A stretch of DNA of 64,000 nucleotides, taken from Psoroptes ovis (taxonomy: Eukaryota > Arthropoda > Arachnida > Sarcoptiformes > Psoroptidae). The stretch's first letter is position 1; every line of letters begins with the position of its first letter. The stretch is taken from the NCBI GenBank assembly GCA_002943765.1, contig PQWQ01000007.1, positions 2,048,501 through 2,112,500 of the forward strand, written 5' to 3'. Shown here one piece after another: positions 35,989 to 50,400 of this stretch. A program made the position numbers and the translations under genes. Below the pieces are notes generated by a model, which saw nothing but the letters and a program-made list of their open reading frames with translations, was not told the origin of the DNA and did no database searches.

Positions 35989-38900
35989 ATGAATAATAAT
36001 AATAATAATAATAAGATTTGGCCTGATGATGATGATGAACAAATGGATGTCGATATGAAAAAATGGCGTTGGCGTAATAATAATACTAATACTAATAATA
36101 ACAATAGTAATAATAATATTATTAACAACAATAATGGTAATAATAATATGAATAATAATCAAAAAGATTTTATGAATGAAGATGATAATAGTAAGTTTGT
36201 TTGTTTTTTTCCATTGTTTAATAAATTTCAATCGCCGATTTATTAATTTTTTTTTTAAATTTTGTTATCTGTGATTATTTAAGATGCATTACCATTTCGT
36301 ATGATTCCTAGTCCACAAGTTAAACCAGATGAATCGCCTGAAGAAAATGTTGATGCCAACATGGAAGAAGGTATTTTGAACAAATGATTTGAACGATTCT
36401 GTTACATTCTGTTATTTTTTTATTATTTGTTATTATTTCAATTTCAGTTGATGAATCAAGATCTGAAGCTACGTTTAGTTTTAAAATTGAAAATTTTAGT
36501 AAAATTAAAGATTCTGTATTAAGTCCACCAACATATGTTAGAAATTTACCATGGCGCATTATGGTTATGCCACGTACTGGTCAACCAAATCAGCAAACAG
36601 TGAAAAGTTTAGGCTATTTTCTTCAATGTAATGGTGAATCAGAATCAACGTAAGTTATTTAATCCGAAAAAAAATGGAATGATCTTCACCTAATTGTAAT
36701 TTTGAATTCATTCATACAAAAATAAAGAGCATGGTCATGTACTGCTGTAGCTGAATTAAGAATTATATCTCAAAAAGAAGGTGTTGACAATTTAACAAGA
36801 AAAATACAACATATATTCTATAATAAAGAAAATGATTGGGGTTATAGCTATTATATTAGTTGGAATGAATTATGCGATCCAAATAAAGGTTATATAAAAG
36901 ATGATGCTGTCATATTTGAAGTATATGTACAAGCCGATGCACCACATGGTGTTAGCTGGGATTCAAAAAAACATACCGGCTATGTTGGTTTAAAGAATCA
37001 AGGTGCAACATGTTATATGAATTCATTATTACAGACATTATTTTTCACTAATAAATTACGTAAAGCTGTATATCAAATGCCCACCGAAAGTGATGATACA
37101 TCTAAAAGTGTTGCATTAGCATTACAACGTGTATTTTTTGATTTACAATTTTCTGATAAACCAGTCGGTACCAAAAAATTAACAAAATCATTTGGTTGGG
37201 AAACATTAGATTCATTTATGCAGCATGATGTACAAGAATTGTGTCGTGTATTATTAGATAATATGGAAAGTAAAATGAAAAATACAATCGTTGAAGGTAC
37301 TATTCCTAAATTATTCGAAGGCAAAATGATTGTAAGTGATTAATGTTCGTATTTTTATCAATTATTTGATTTTTTACTTTCGTTTTTTCTCATAGTCATT
37401 CGTTCGATGTAAACATGTGAATTTTTCATCATCACGTACTGAACCATTTTATGATATACAATTGAATATTAAAGATAAAAAAGATATCTATGAATCATTT
37501 GATGATTATGTTGAAACTGAAACATTAGATGGTGAAAATAAATATGATGCAGGTGAACATGGTTTACAAGAAGCCGAAAAAGGCATAACATTTGAATCAT
37601 TTCCACCTGTATTACATTTACATTTATTACGCTTTCAATATGATCCATTGACTGATGCCAATGTAAAAATTAATGATCGGTAAGTTTATTGTTTCAATGT
37701 TTGGTGTTTTATTTATTCATTTTTCTTTGAATATAGTTTGGAATTTCCTGAGAAATTAACTTTAGACAAATATTTACAAAGTCCGGAAAGTACACCGGCA
37801 AATTATATATTACATGCTGTATTGGTACATTCGGGTGATAATCATGGTGGTCATTATGTTGTATTCATAAATCCAAATGGTGATGGTAAATGGTGTAAAT
37901 TTGATGATGATGTGGTATCTTGTTGTTCAAAAATTGAAGCTGTTGATCATAATTTTGGTGGAAATGATGAAGAGCTACCTGGAAAACATTCAACAAATGC
38001 ATACATGTTAGTTTATATACGTGAATCAGCAATTAGTGATGTATTACAGCCAGTGACCAAAGATGATATACCGGATCAATTGATTGAACGATTACAAGAA
38101 GAGAAAAAACAAGAAGCACTGAGACGAAAAGAACGCAATGAAGCGCATTTTTTCAATACCATAACTGTTTACACTGAAGATAGTATAATGTCACATAAAG
38201 GAATCGATTTGATTAATCCTGAAAAAACACCCAGTTATACTTTCAAAATTTATAAATTAGGTTCATATAAAGAAAATTTGGCAACAATTGCACAACAAAT
38301 GAATTATCCAGCTGATGGTATACGTTTATGGCCATTTATAACGCGCAATAATCATTCATTTCGTCCAACACGTTTAACGAATGATATGAGTAACATTACG
38401 GAAACATTGAATAATATGTCATTGTTTGTTGAAACGATACCGCCAGAATTACCATATAAAACATTACCGGAATCGGATAGTGAAAGTAAGTGATTGAAAT
38501 CGTATTTTCAATTAATCGAACTAATCAATTTCAAAAAAACAAATTTTTCATATCTTATCATTAGTTCACGTTATGTTATTTTTCAAGTATTATGATCCGA
38601 ATCGAAAATTTTTAACTTATTGTGGACTCGGACATATTGAACGTAATATGACAGTAGCTGATTTAATGCCTTTACTATGTGAAAGAGCTGGCCTCCCTAA
38701 ATCGACACCATTGGCCATTTATGAAGAAGAATTTTTAGCCACTGTAAATAGAATTAATGATTTGAATAAAACATTATCCGAAGCTATTGTTGATTTGACC
38801 GATGGTGATATTCTTGTTTTCCATCGTGATGATATAATGATTGATGAATCATCATCAGTCAAAGAATATTATAACGATTTGATACATAAAGTTGAAGTGT

Positions 38901-40312
38901 TGTTCTGTGATAAAAACAATCCAAATGATCAAGGTTTTATATTAGAATTATCGATGAAAATGAATTATACACAAATGGCCGAAGCTGTTGCCATGCGTTT
39001 AGGTACAGAACCATATCTGATCCAATTTTTCAAAAATCAAAGGTAACATTGAATTATAAATTTTACTGAATGAATTTACTATTTTGTTTCATTCCATCCA
39101 ATCTTATGAATGGAAAATTTGTAGTAGCTATCGTGAAGGACCCGGTTGTCCATTACGTTGCAATTATGATGGTACATTGAAAGACATTCTTTTCTATTTT
39201 AAACCTCGACAACCTAAAAAAATTTTTTATCAACATGTGAGTTGATTGCTTTGTCGATTATTAAATTTTAATTTTAAAATGAATGTCTTCATTCGATCAC
39301 CAGTTGACCATAAGCATACATGAGCTTGAGAACAAACGATCATTCAAATGTACATATGTCAATAGTAAACTCAAAGAAGAGGTACGATACTATAAATGTT
39401 GAATTCAATTATTTTTTCTAATCACATTTGTTGTCTAATTTTATCACCATCATTATCATCATCGTTGTTGATTAAAATTGACCATATGGACCTAGAAGGA
39501 AATGGAATTGTATCCGAATAAATCTGGCACTGTAAATGATTTACTTGAAGAAGCTAAAAAACAAATAGAATTCAGTGAAGATTCATCACGCGAATTACGT
39601 TTATTAGAAGTTGTATCGAATAAAATTAATTATGTAATAACTAATGATGCTGTACTTGAATGTTTAAATGCAACTGGTACAAAATCATATCGAATCGAAG
39701 AAATACCTAAAGATCAATTGAAATTGGATCCAAATGAATTTCTGCTACCGGTTGCACATTTTCAAAAAGAATCTTATCATACGTTTGGTGTACCGTTTTT
39801 ATTAAAAATTAAAAATGTATGTAAAATTTATTCATTCTATTGTCAAATATGATAAATCATTATTGAAAATCAAAATTATATTCCGTAATTATTACAGAAA
39901 GAGACATTTTTATCGGTCAAAGAAAAAATACAGAAAAAATTGGACATACCAGATAAAGAATATGAGAAGGTAATTAGAAAACATATGATTCATAAATCAA
40001 TCCTTTTATTTATTGATTTTTTTATTTCATTGATTAGTACAAATTTGCAATCATAACAGCCCGAGTACAATACATTAATGATGAATCTAATTTTGTATTC
40101 AATAAAGAAGATTTTGCCACATATAGTATGTGTTTAAAATGATTCAATTGAATGTATTTATTTATTAAATTGATTTTTTTATTATTTTCCAATTATTAGA
40201 TCCAGTCAATACTCATATGCCACGAACATGGCTCGGTTTGGATCATTTGAATAAAACGCCTAAACGTTCACGTTATACTCATCTGGAGAAAGCTATCAAA
40301 ATTCATAATTGA
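35989..40312 (+). CDS. USP7: Ubiquitin-specific protease 7 (HAUSP)
   Basis: Thirteen exons (35989-36190, 36284-36370, 36448-36649, 36728-37331, 37396-37679, 37737-38485, 38565-39042, 39125-39236, 39304-39381, 39499-39816, 39898-39969, 40038-40125, 40200-40312) give about 1128 residues (human 1102). USP7 removes ubiquitin from nuclear targets such as chromatin regulators and E3 ligases. A poly-Asn N-terminus precedes the TRAF/MATH domain (EATFSFKIENFSKI..SWSCTAVAEL region). The USP catalytic core has the Cys box NQGATCYMNSLLQTLFF (Cys259) and the His box HSGDNHGGHYVVF (His499). C-terminal ubiquitin-like domains end in the activating tail: RPWLGLDHF-like TWLGLDHLNKTPKRSRY, then LEKAIKIHN, almost as in human. 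Introns are 57-117 bp. Exon 10 has a tandem TAGAAG acceptor. Confidence 0.96.
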
Positions 40313-41406
40313 TAAAATATGAATTAATAATAATAATGAATGATTAATCTTTGAAATTTGAATTTTTTTTTACGGATAAACATTGTCATTATTATAAATG
40401 AATTTTTGAATTATAATTGTCTTTATCGAAAAAAAAATTAAACTATTAAATGATGATAATAATCATTACATGACCGTCAACAACAACAACAACGAAAGCA
40501 ACAATGAAAATTGGAAAATGAATTGCCGAATATTATAGTGACACACTATCCCTCACACTTTTGAACATATGAAAATTCTTGAAAATTTCTTAATTTTTGT
40601 CAAATTTAATAAACACGAACATGAATTAAATGAAAATTGATCTGAATCCTATTTAATGATGTATGGTGATGATTTTTTTTTTCTTTGAAAAAACTGAATT
40701 CAATTCATTTTATATAATCGCTTGTTATCATTGAAAATTGTTCAAAATCAATCTTTAAAAATTTGACTAAAGAATTTTTTTTTAATAATTTCAAATATTT
40801 TCAAATAATTGAATAATAATAATAATGTTATGATCATCATTATTTTTGGATATTGATTTCTTATCGATATTTTGACTGATAATTCATAGATTGATCAATG
40901 GTACGATTGCTGCTCGTTTGCGGCTGCGGCCGCTGCTTATGCGTACGCATTAAACCATTGGACAACTTTTATTTATTTTTTTTTTAATTTTTTTTATTTC
41001 TAAATTAAATTTGGTTAGTAAAATTTCTAAAAATCAACAATTAGGTTAGTAAATGATCGAGTAATATTTGTGTAAATTTAAACCGGTTATCATGTGTGAG
41101 TGTGTGTGTAAGTTTTTTTTTTAATTTCGATGATTATTTGGTGAATTCGCTGGTGAATCTCGGTGATTTTTTCTTTTCGCTGGTTCGTAATTCGCTAGTT
41201 CGTGAAAAGGTAATTCGCATTGGTTTGGCACTCCTTTAGATGGTGATCAAGTGTGTACCGATTGATTATTGGTGATAATTGATGGTGACAATTAAAATGG
41301 TGATTTTTTTCTCTTCTGCTTTGTGATAATAACAAAAATTTTGAAACATTCAATTTTTCATGATCTGCTATTTCAATTCTGATTATTTGTTCGGTAATTT
41401 TGTTCT
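40313..41406. other. Convergent 3' region between USP7 and the titin-like gene
   Basis: 1.1 kb between two genes that converge tail to tail. It holds the USP7 3' flank with an AATAAA at 40608, long T runs, and an isolated GC-rich patch (about 40912-40950) containing a GCGGCCGC octamer. That patch falls in a short open frame on the minus strand (40861-40965) which could be a last exon of the titin-like gene. Confidence 0.5.
40608..40613 (+). terminator. Candidate poly(A) signal for USP7
   Basis: AATAAA about 296 bp after the USP7 stop codon. Motif evidence only. Confidence 0.4.
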
Positions 41407-44400
41407 TTATTTAAATAATTTATCAGCATTGACCCATAATGAAAAGAAATATTCTTTTCTTTTCAATAATGAATGTACTGTATATGATTCTACACGTGCT
41501 TCAACATTAGCTTCACGCATCCATGATGTTGTTTCAGATGTGGTGAATGATAATGATAATGTTTCATCACGTTCTAATTGTTCATTTTCGGCTTCTTTTT
41601 CTTCGAAACCTGGTGGTCTTACAACCACTATCGGTTCTTCTGATTCTAATGGATCAGATAATCCGATTTCATTTTCAGCCATTACACGTATTTTATATGA
41701 ACGATGTTCTTGTAAATCTTTTATCTGTAAACGATGTATATTAGCATCAACTTTACCGACTTGTATCCACATTGTACGTCTTGCATCTTTTGCAGCTATA
41801 ACATAGCCAGTAATCGGTGAGCCACCATCATGTTCTGGTTTTCCCCATTCAATTACTATGGCACTTGGACTAACTGATCGCATTTCTAGTGGTGCTGTCG
41901 GTATACCAGGTGGTGTTGCATCTTTGCATAATTGCACTGGACCTTCTGATTCTAATGCATCACTTTGGCCTAATGCATTTTCAGCTATTACACGTATATT
42001 ATATTCATATTTTGATGATAAATTCGGTATAGTGTAAGATAATTGATCAGGATTAACGATTGCTTCGCGTATCCAAGTATTTTCGAATGTTAATTTTCTT
42101 TCAATGATATAATTGATCAATTCTAATCCACCGTTTGAGAGTGGTGGTTTCCAACCAATGCGTATCGATGCATTTGTCATTTCATTTATTTCTAAAGGAC
42201 CGACCGGTGCTGTTGGTGGTCCATATCGACATTTGACTGTCACTGGTATTTCTGGATAATACCAATCACTCCAATCGATTTCATTTCGACATTTTATACG
42301 AATGTCATATGTCTTTTCTTTTTCTAAATTCTCTATTTTAGCTGTCAATGTTTCACCATCAACAGATGCTGCTTTTCTCCATCGATCATCAGTATTTGAT
42401 TCACGTATTTCAACCAAATATTCTAAAATGGCTGAGTTTCCATCATATTCAGGTACATTCCAATGAATATTGAATGACGATTCAGTATGATCACTTGTTT
42501 TAAATGGATCGGTTGGTGGTGATGGGCGTTCCAACATTTTTCTGCATACGATCGATTCAGTTAGAGCTGGATCACTTTGACCATATTCATTTATCGAGCT
42601 AATACGGAAACGATAACGTAAGCCAGAGGTTAAATAGCGTACAACATGGGAAAATTCATTTCCATCAACACGTGCTACTTCACTCCATTCTTTACCCATT
42701 TTCGTTTCATATTTTTCAATTAGATATGATATTATTGGTGAACCACCATCATCTTTCGGTGGATTCCATGATAATTCAATGGAATTTTCCGCACCAGCCA
42801 CACAGCGTATTGGTTGTTCAGGTGGACCAGGACGTTTTAACATACGTAAATCGAAATCATATTTACGTTCACCAGCAGAATTGATTAGATGTAGTGTATA
42901 AATGCCGGTGTTTTCGAATGAAAAATCTTTTATGAATAATTTTGTAATTCCTTTTTCACTATTATCGATTTCAATATTTGATTGTTTATGTGATAATTTA
43001 ACAGCACCTTTGTACCAATGAATTTCTGGTTCAGGAAAACCATATATTTCACATTCAATTGAATGTTTATTGTGTTGTTTAATTTTCGATATTAATGCAT
43101 CATTATTGAATCTAGCATATGGTTTTTCTTCAATTGTTAATTGTGTTTTAGTTGATGTTTCACCTTCAGAATTTTTAGCAATACATTTATATTTTCCGGA
43201 CCATTCAAATGAGCATTCTTTTATGATTAATGTTGACGAATATTGATCATGTTTGATAATGATATTCTCATTTTCATTCAATGATTCTTCTTCATCATCA
43301 TCTTCATTAATGATACGATACCATTCAATTTCTGGCATCGGATTACCGAATGCTTTACATTCTAATTTTGCTGTTGTGAATGGTTGCTGTCTTATGATTG
43401 GTGGTAATGCTTGAATAAATGTTGGTGGTAATAGTTTATTCTGTTCTTGCATAACAATTGGTTCACTTTCCATTGATGGTTGAGATTTACCCGCTTTATT
43501 GATAGCATAAACACGGAAAACATAGCAAATATTATGTTTCAAATTGCGTATTTTTACATGTTGCTCTGTAATGAATTCATTATATTCTTTCCAATTTTTA
43601 GCTTTAGATTCTTTATATTCAACAATATAATTTGAAATTGGTGAACCATTATCTTTTTTAGGTGCTTGCCATATTAATATTAATGAATTATTCGTGATAT
43701 TCATAGGTTCTGGACGACTTGGTGCATCTGGTTTATCTATGATGAATAATTCAAAATGTGTAATATATTGGCCTATTGTATTTTCAAGACTTAATTTATA
43801 AAGACCAACATCATCATCATCGAAATTTTTGATAGTCAAAATTGTACGACTCATCATTATTTCCACTGATGCTTTTTTAGATGTTTTTATTATCTTATTC
43901 GAATGGAACCATTCTGCTTTTGGTGATGGATAACCATCATATGATATATCTAAAGCAAAATTTTCACCACGTACGGCTGTAAATCTTCTTGTATCGGTCA
44001 AAACTTTTGGCGGTGTAAGTACGGATAATTTTCCGGTTGATCGTTGTCCACGACAAACAACCGTATAATATCCACGATCTTGTGCTGTTACATTTTTGAT
44101 GATTAATTTTTTATGTTTACCAATATTACTTATCATATAATGGCTATGATCAGATTCAATTATTTGATCATCTTTCATCCATTCAATATCCCATGATTCG
44201 TCTAATACTTCAACCGATAAGGTAGCTGTTTCACCTTCATTGACATTAAAATCTTTCAATTTTAATACGAATACTATCGGTTCTCTTGATACATTTAATT
44301 GTGTTTGTGTTTGATCACCTTTTGCCATACAAATATATTCACCCATATCGGTCATTCGAGTATGATGTATTATTAATTTACGAATAGTACCTTCTGAAAT

Positions 44401-47400
44401 CATTTTGATATTAGATGTTTCATATAATTCTTCACCATTATGATACCAATAAACATCAACATCAGATCTAGATATTTCAACAGTAAACATTGTTTCACAA
44501 TTTTCATCTATCCAGTATTCATCATCTAAACGTTTAGTGAATTCAGTTGATGGATATGATATCAATAATTTTGCTTTCGAAGTATGATGATTTAATTGGC
44601 ATGAATATTCACCAATATCCTCTAATTTTGAATCTTCAATGGTCAATGTTTGTTGTTTACCATCAATATTCAAGTAAATACGATCATTGAACACTATTGG
44701 CACTCTATTTTTAAACCATTGTAACATTGCATCACCTTTAGATACTTCAACAGTGAATTGTGCACGTTCACCATATTTAATATTACAATCTTTAAGATCT
44801 TTAGTGATTTCAGCTGGTAATTCGATAACTTCTAGATAGCCCGTACATTTATCTTTTTCCAATACACATGTGTATTCACCTTGATGTGATACTTTGGCTT
44901 TTTTAATTAATAATTTTCTATAATGGCCATCTTTTATTAATTGGAAATCATCATTTTCATCATTTTCATCATCGGAAAATATCGGTTCACCATCTTTTAA
45001 CCATTTAACATTATCTTCTTTGGTTGTTATTTTTACCGATAAAAATGTTTTATCATTTTCATATACTTCAATATCATTCAAACGTTCTAAAAATTTGGGT
45101 ACTTTTCGTATCACTTCAACATTTTCTTCATGTTTACATTCACCATATTTATTTTTCACAATTATTTTATAACGTCCTTCATGTATATTTTTAATCACAT
45201 TATTAACAGCTAATTGTGAATCATTTTTATATCGTCTTATTAAACATTTTGTTGATGATAATATACGTTCATCATTGTGATACCATTGTATTTGTGGTGT
45301 TGGATAGCCTTTCACCGTTGTCTCTAATAATAATTGATTACCTTCAGGTAATTTCAATGATTTGAATTTTTTTGTTATTGTTGGTTTTTCAATACGATCT
45401 TTGTAAACAACATTGAATGTGGATTGATTTTCTCCATCTAAATTTTGTGCAAATAATTCATAAACACCATCATCATTATCAGATGGATTTATGAATTTCA
45501 ATTGATAATAATGGAAATGATCAACAGTTTTTAAATATTCCAATTGTATTTTATCATTATTATACAATATTCGTCCATTTTTAGTTAATTTCAATCTTGG
45601 TTTTTCATATGAATAGACAGTGAAATTAAAATCGAATGATTCGTTTTGGTTGATTTCAATATGATCATCAAATTTAGAGAACAAAGGAATATTTTTAGCA
45701 TCATCATCTTGTTTGAATGGAATATTGTGTATTAATATTTCATCATTAACAAACGACATTTGTCCATCAACTTCTAATGTAAATGTATGTTTTGTGACAC
45801 CGGCAGGATTTTTCATAACAATCGAATATGTACCGGAATCGATTGGATAAATTTCATCGAAATATAAATGTAAGACATTATTATCATCGGCTAATAATTT
45901 CACTCGTGAATCTTGTTGCAATATTTTTGTATCTTTAAAACAAACAAAATGCATAGGGAATGAACCTTTATATTCAAAATCTAAAATCAATGATGTCTTC
46001 TCTTTTGAATCAATTTTAATTATTTCTTCAGGTCCACGTATGATTTCTGGTGAACGTCTTTCAATGACAATATGTTTAGTTACTAATTCTTCATCAAATT
46101 CCATGAATTCATTTAATTTTTTGTCCAAATGTAATGTATATGAAGTTTCATCTGTCAATACTTCAGCTGGTACAAAACCGAATTCTTTGGTAATCTTTTT
46201 ACGTACAAACCACCAATCTTGATTGACACGTTCAACAACATAGATACGATCACCACGTTTCAAAGACATTACATTTGGTACTTCTGATTGTACTGAATAT
46301 AAACTAATCATTTCTTCTACCATTTTTGTTTTCAATAATTTTTCATCGATCTTTTGTTCAATTTGAACATTTAATTCAGCTGATATTTCATCATGTCCAA
46401 GTTCTTTTAGGAATTTCTTTGGCATTGTAATCGAATATGACTCATCTATGACATCATCTGTCGATTTAGACTTGATCGTATATTTTTTCATTGTAAATTC
46501 AGCCGATTGATCTTCACCTTGTTGATCTTCTTCAATAAATTTTGTTACATCTAATTTAACAAATTCTGATTGTTCATCAAATTCTGGTTTAGGTAATTTG
46601 AATGTTTCAGAAACAGTTTCTTCATCATCAGTGTCAACTGTTGATTTTCGTTTTAATTTGATTAATTTTGAGATTAATTCTTCTTCTTCGATCGCTTGTT
46701 TCTTTTGGCGAATTATCTCTGATACAGATTCTTCGGTTTCAGATTCCATACTTGGTTTTTTCGATAATTTATATTTGAATGATTCAGACAATGATGATGA
46801 TTCATCTAAACTATCATCAAATGATGGTTTTTTCTTTATTCGTATGATCTGTTCGTCAATCTCGACGATATCTTCGACTTGCTTGATGATTCTTAATGAT
46901 TCACTTACTTCATCTTCATCATCTGTTTTAGGTTTCATCTTGAATGTTGCTGAAGTATCATCCGAATCGATTGGTTTAATTTTAGGAATTTTGATTTGTT
47001 TTATATCTTCTTCGTCTTCATCAGATTTTTCTGGTGATTCAACAATCGGTTGGCGTTCATCTTCACTTACATCTGGAGATTCGATTTTCGGTTGAATTTT
47101 TTGTTCATCATCATCATAATCCTCTTCTTTTGGTTTTTTGGAACGTTTATCAATAATTTCTTCAATAACAGTAACATCATCTACAACAATGTCGTCTAAT
47201 TGTACATCGATTTTTTTAACGATGGTCAATTCAGCATTAGCTTCTTCTTCACCTTCGATGAATTTCTTTGGTTTTGTTGGCAAACAAACCGTCACTTGAT
47301 CTGAATCAATGATCTTTGGTTCCTTAGACTTCTTTGATTTACGCTTGATGATGATTTCTGTTGATATTTCATCATATTCTTTTGTTGATATTTCTAGTAC

Positions 47401-50400
47401 TGCTTCGGTTGATACTTCATCTGATTGCTGTGGCCTTGTCTTGACAAACTTTATTGTTTCGGATACAGTTGTTTCATCAACATGATCATCCTTAGGTTTT
47501 GATAATTTTATTGTATGTAATGAGGTTTGTTCTTCATCTTCATCAGCTGGAGTTGGTTTGGGCTTCAATTTGACGATTTCTTCAACAGACTCTTCTTGAT
47601 ATTCTGGTTTTGGCTCGGGCGCCAATTTGATCACTTCTTCGACAGTCGTGTCTTCGACCTCAGGTTTTGGCTCCGGCTTCAACTTGATTGTCGCCTCCTC
47701 GACTGGTTGTTCTTCTTTTGGTTTCGGAACTTCAGAGGTTTCTTTGATGTCAGGTTTAGATTTACGTTTGATGCTTAATTTCTTTGGTTTCTTCTCTTCA
47801 TCTTTCGGCTTCTCGGGCAAAGCTTCTTCTTTGATTTTATCTTCATCGATTCTCTGAGGTTCTTCAGGAAAATCTTCAGTTTCTTCTATTTGAGGACGTA
47901 TTTGGATTACTTTTTCAACGGTGGCTTCATCGATTTCTTCTTTTGGTTTTGGCTTCAATTTAAACACTTCTCGAACAGAATCTTCTTGAGATTCTGGTTT
48001 CGGCTCTGGGGCCAATTTGATCACTTCTTCGACAGTCGTTTCTTCGACCTCAGGTTTTGGCTCCGGCTTCAACTTAATTGTTGTCTCCTCGACTGGCTGT
48101 TCTTCGATTGGTTTAGGGAGCTCGGCAGTTTCTTTGATATCAGGTTTGGATTTACGTTTGATGCTTAATTTCTTTGGTTTCTTCTCTTCATCTTTGGGTT
48201 TTTCTGGTGCATATTCTCCCATGATTTTGTCTTCATCGATTCTCTGAGGTTCTTTTGTTGAAAGTGTTTCTTCAGTTATTTCCGTTGTTTCTTCTATTTG
48301 AGGACGTATTTGGATTACTTTTTCAACGGTGGCTTCATCGATTTCTTCTTTTGGTTTTGGCTTCAATTTAAACACTTCTTCAACAGAATCTTCTTGAGAT
48401 TCTGGTTTTGGCTGAGGTGCCAATTTGATCACTTCTTCGACAGTCGTGTCTTCTATTTCAGGTTTTGGCTCCGGCTTCAACTTAATTGTTGTCTCCTCGA
48501 CTGGTTGTTCTTCGATTGGTTTAGGGAGCTCAACTGTTTCTTTGATATCAGGTTTAGATTTACGTTTGATGCTTAATTTCTTTGGTTTTTTCTCTTCATC
48601 TTTCGGTTTCTCGGGAACATATTCTTCTTTGATTTTGTCCTCAATAATTTTCTCTGGTTCTTTTACTGAAGGTGTTTCTTCAGGGAGTTCTTCAGTTTCT
48701 TCAATTTGAGGCTGTATTTGAATCACTTTTTCAACGGCGGCTTCATCGATTTCTTCTTTTGGTTTAGGTTTTAATTTAATGACCTCTTCAATTGTTTCTT
48801 CAGGAGTTTCTGCTTTTGGTCTTGGTGGCAATTTTATTAGTTCTTCGACAGTAGTGTCTTCTATCTCAGGTTTAGGTTCTGGTTTCAATTTGATTATTGT
48901 TTCCTCGACTGGTTGTTCTGTTGGTTTGTGGAGCTCGGCAGTTTCTTTGATTTCAGGTTTTGGCTCCGGTTTCTGCTCGATTGTTGTCTCCTCTACTGGT
49001 TGCTCTTCTGCTGGTTTAGGAACTTTAGGGATTTCTTTGATGTCAGGTTTTGATTTACGTTTGATACTCAATTTTCTCGGTTTCTGTTCTTCATCTTTTG
49101 GTTTCTCCGGCACGACTTCATCTTTGATTTTGTCTTCGATAATTTTCTCTTGTTCTTTTACTGAGGGTGTTTCTTCAGGGAATTCTTCAGTTTCTTCAAT
49201 TTGAGGCTGTATTTGAATCACTTTTTCAACGGCGGCTTCATCGATTTCTTCTTTTGGTTTAGGTTTTAATTTAATGATCTCTTCGATGGATTCTTCTAGA
49301 GGTTCTTGTTTTGGCTGGGGTGCCAATTTGATCACTTCTTCGACAGTTGTATCTTCGACCTCAGGTTTTGGTTCCGGTTTCAACTTGATTATTGTTTCCT
49401 CTACTGGTTGTTCTTCAGTTGGTTTCGGAAGCTCAACTGTTTCTTTGATATCAGGTTTGGATTTACGTTTGATGCTTAATTTCTTCGGTTTCTTCTCTTC
49501 ATCTTTCGGTTTCTCCGGCACGACTTCATCTTTGATTTTGTCTTCGATAATTTTCTCTTGTTCTTTTACTGAGGGTGTTTCTTCAGGGAATTCTTCAGTT
49601 TCTTCAATTTGAGGCTGTATTTGAATCACTTTTTCAACGGCGGCTTCATCGATTTCTTCTTTTGGTTTAGGTTTTAATTTAATGATCTCTTCAATGGATT
49701 CTTCTTGAGGTTCTTGTTTTGGCTGAGGTGCCAATTTAATCACTTCTTCGACAGTCGTGTCTTCGATATCAGGTTGTGGCTCCTGTTTCAATTTGATTGT
49801 TGTCTCCTCTACTGGTTGTTCTTCTGCTGGTTTCGGAACTTCAGAGGTTTCTTTGATGTCAGGTTTGGATTTACGTTTGATACTCAATTTCTTTGGTTTC
49901 TTCTCTTCATCTTTCGGTTTCTCTGGCACAACTTCTTCTTCCATTTTATCCTCAATAATTTTCTTTGGTTCTTTTGTTGATTGTGTTTCTTCGGTTATTT
50001 CAGTTGTTTCATCTATTTGTTGTTGGATTTCAACAACTTTTTCGACTGTTGCTTCATCGAGTTCTTCAGTTGGTTTTGGTTTTAATTTGACGATCTCTTC
50101 AATAGTTTCTTCTTGTTTTTCTGGTTTTGGCTGTGGTGTCAATTTTATCACTTCTTCGACAGTCGTGTCTTCGATATCAGGTATGGGTCCTGGTTTCAAC
50201 TTGATTATTGTTTCCTCGAATGGTTGTTCTTCTGCTGGTTTAGGAAGCTCACCAGTTTCCTTTATCTCAGGTTTTGGCTCCGGTTTCGGCTTGATCCTTG
50301 TTTCTTCAAAGGGTTGTTCTTCGATTGGTTTAGGGAGCTCAGCGGTTTCTTTGATATCAGGTTTGGATTTACGTTTGATACTTAATTTCTTCGGCTTCTG

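Noticed and set aside
41360..41806. 148-codon plus-strand frame at the end of the titin-like gene
   Set aside because: It lies wholly opposite conserved FnIII coding sequence and has no family resemblance.
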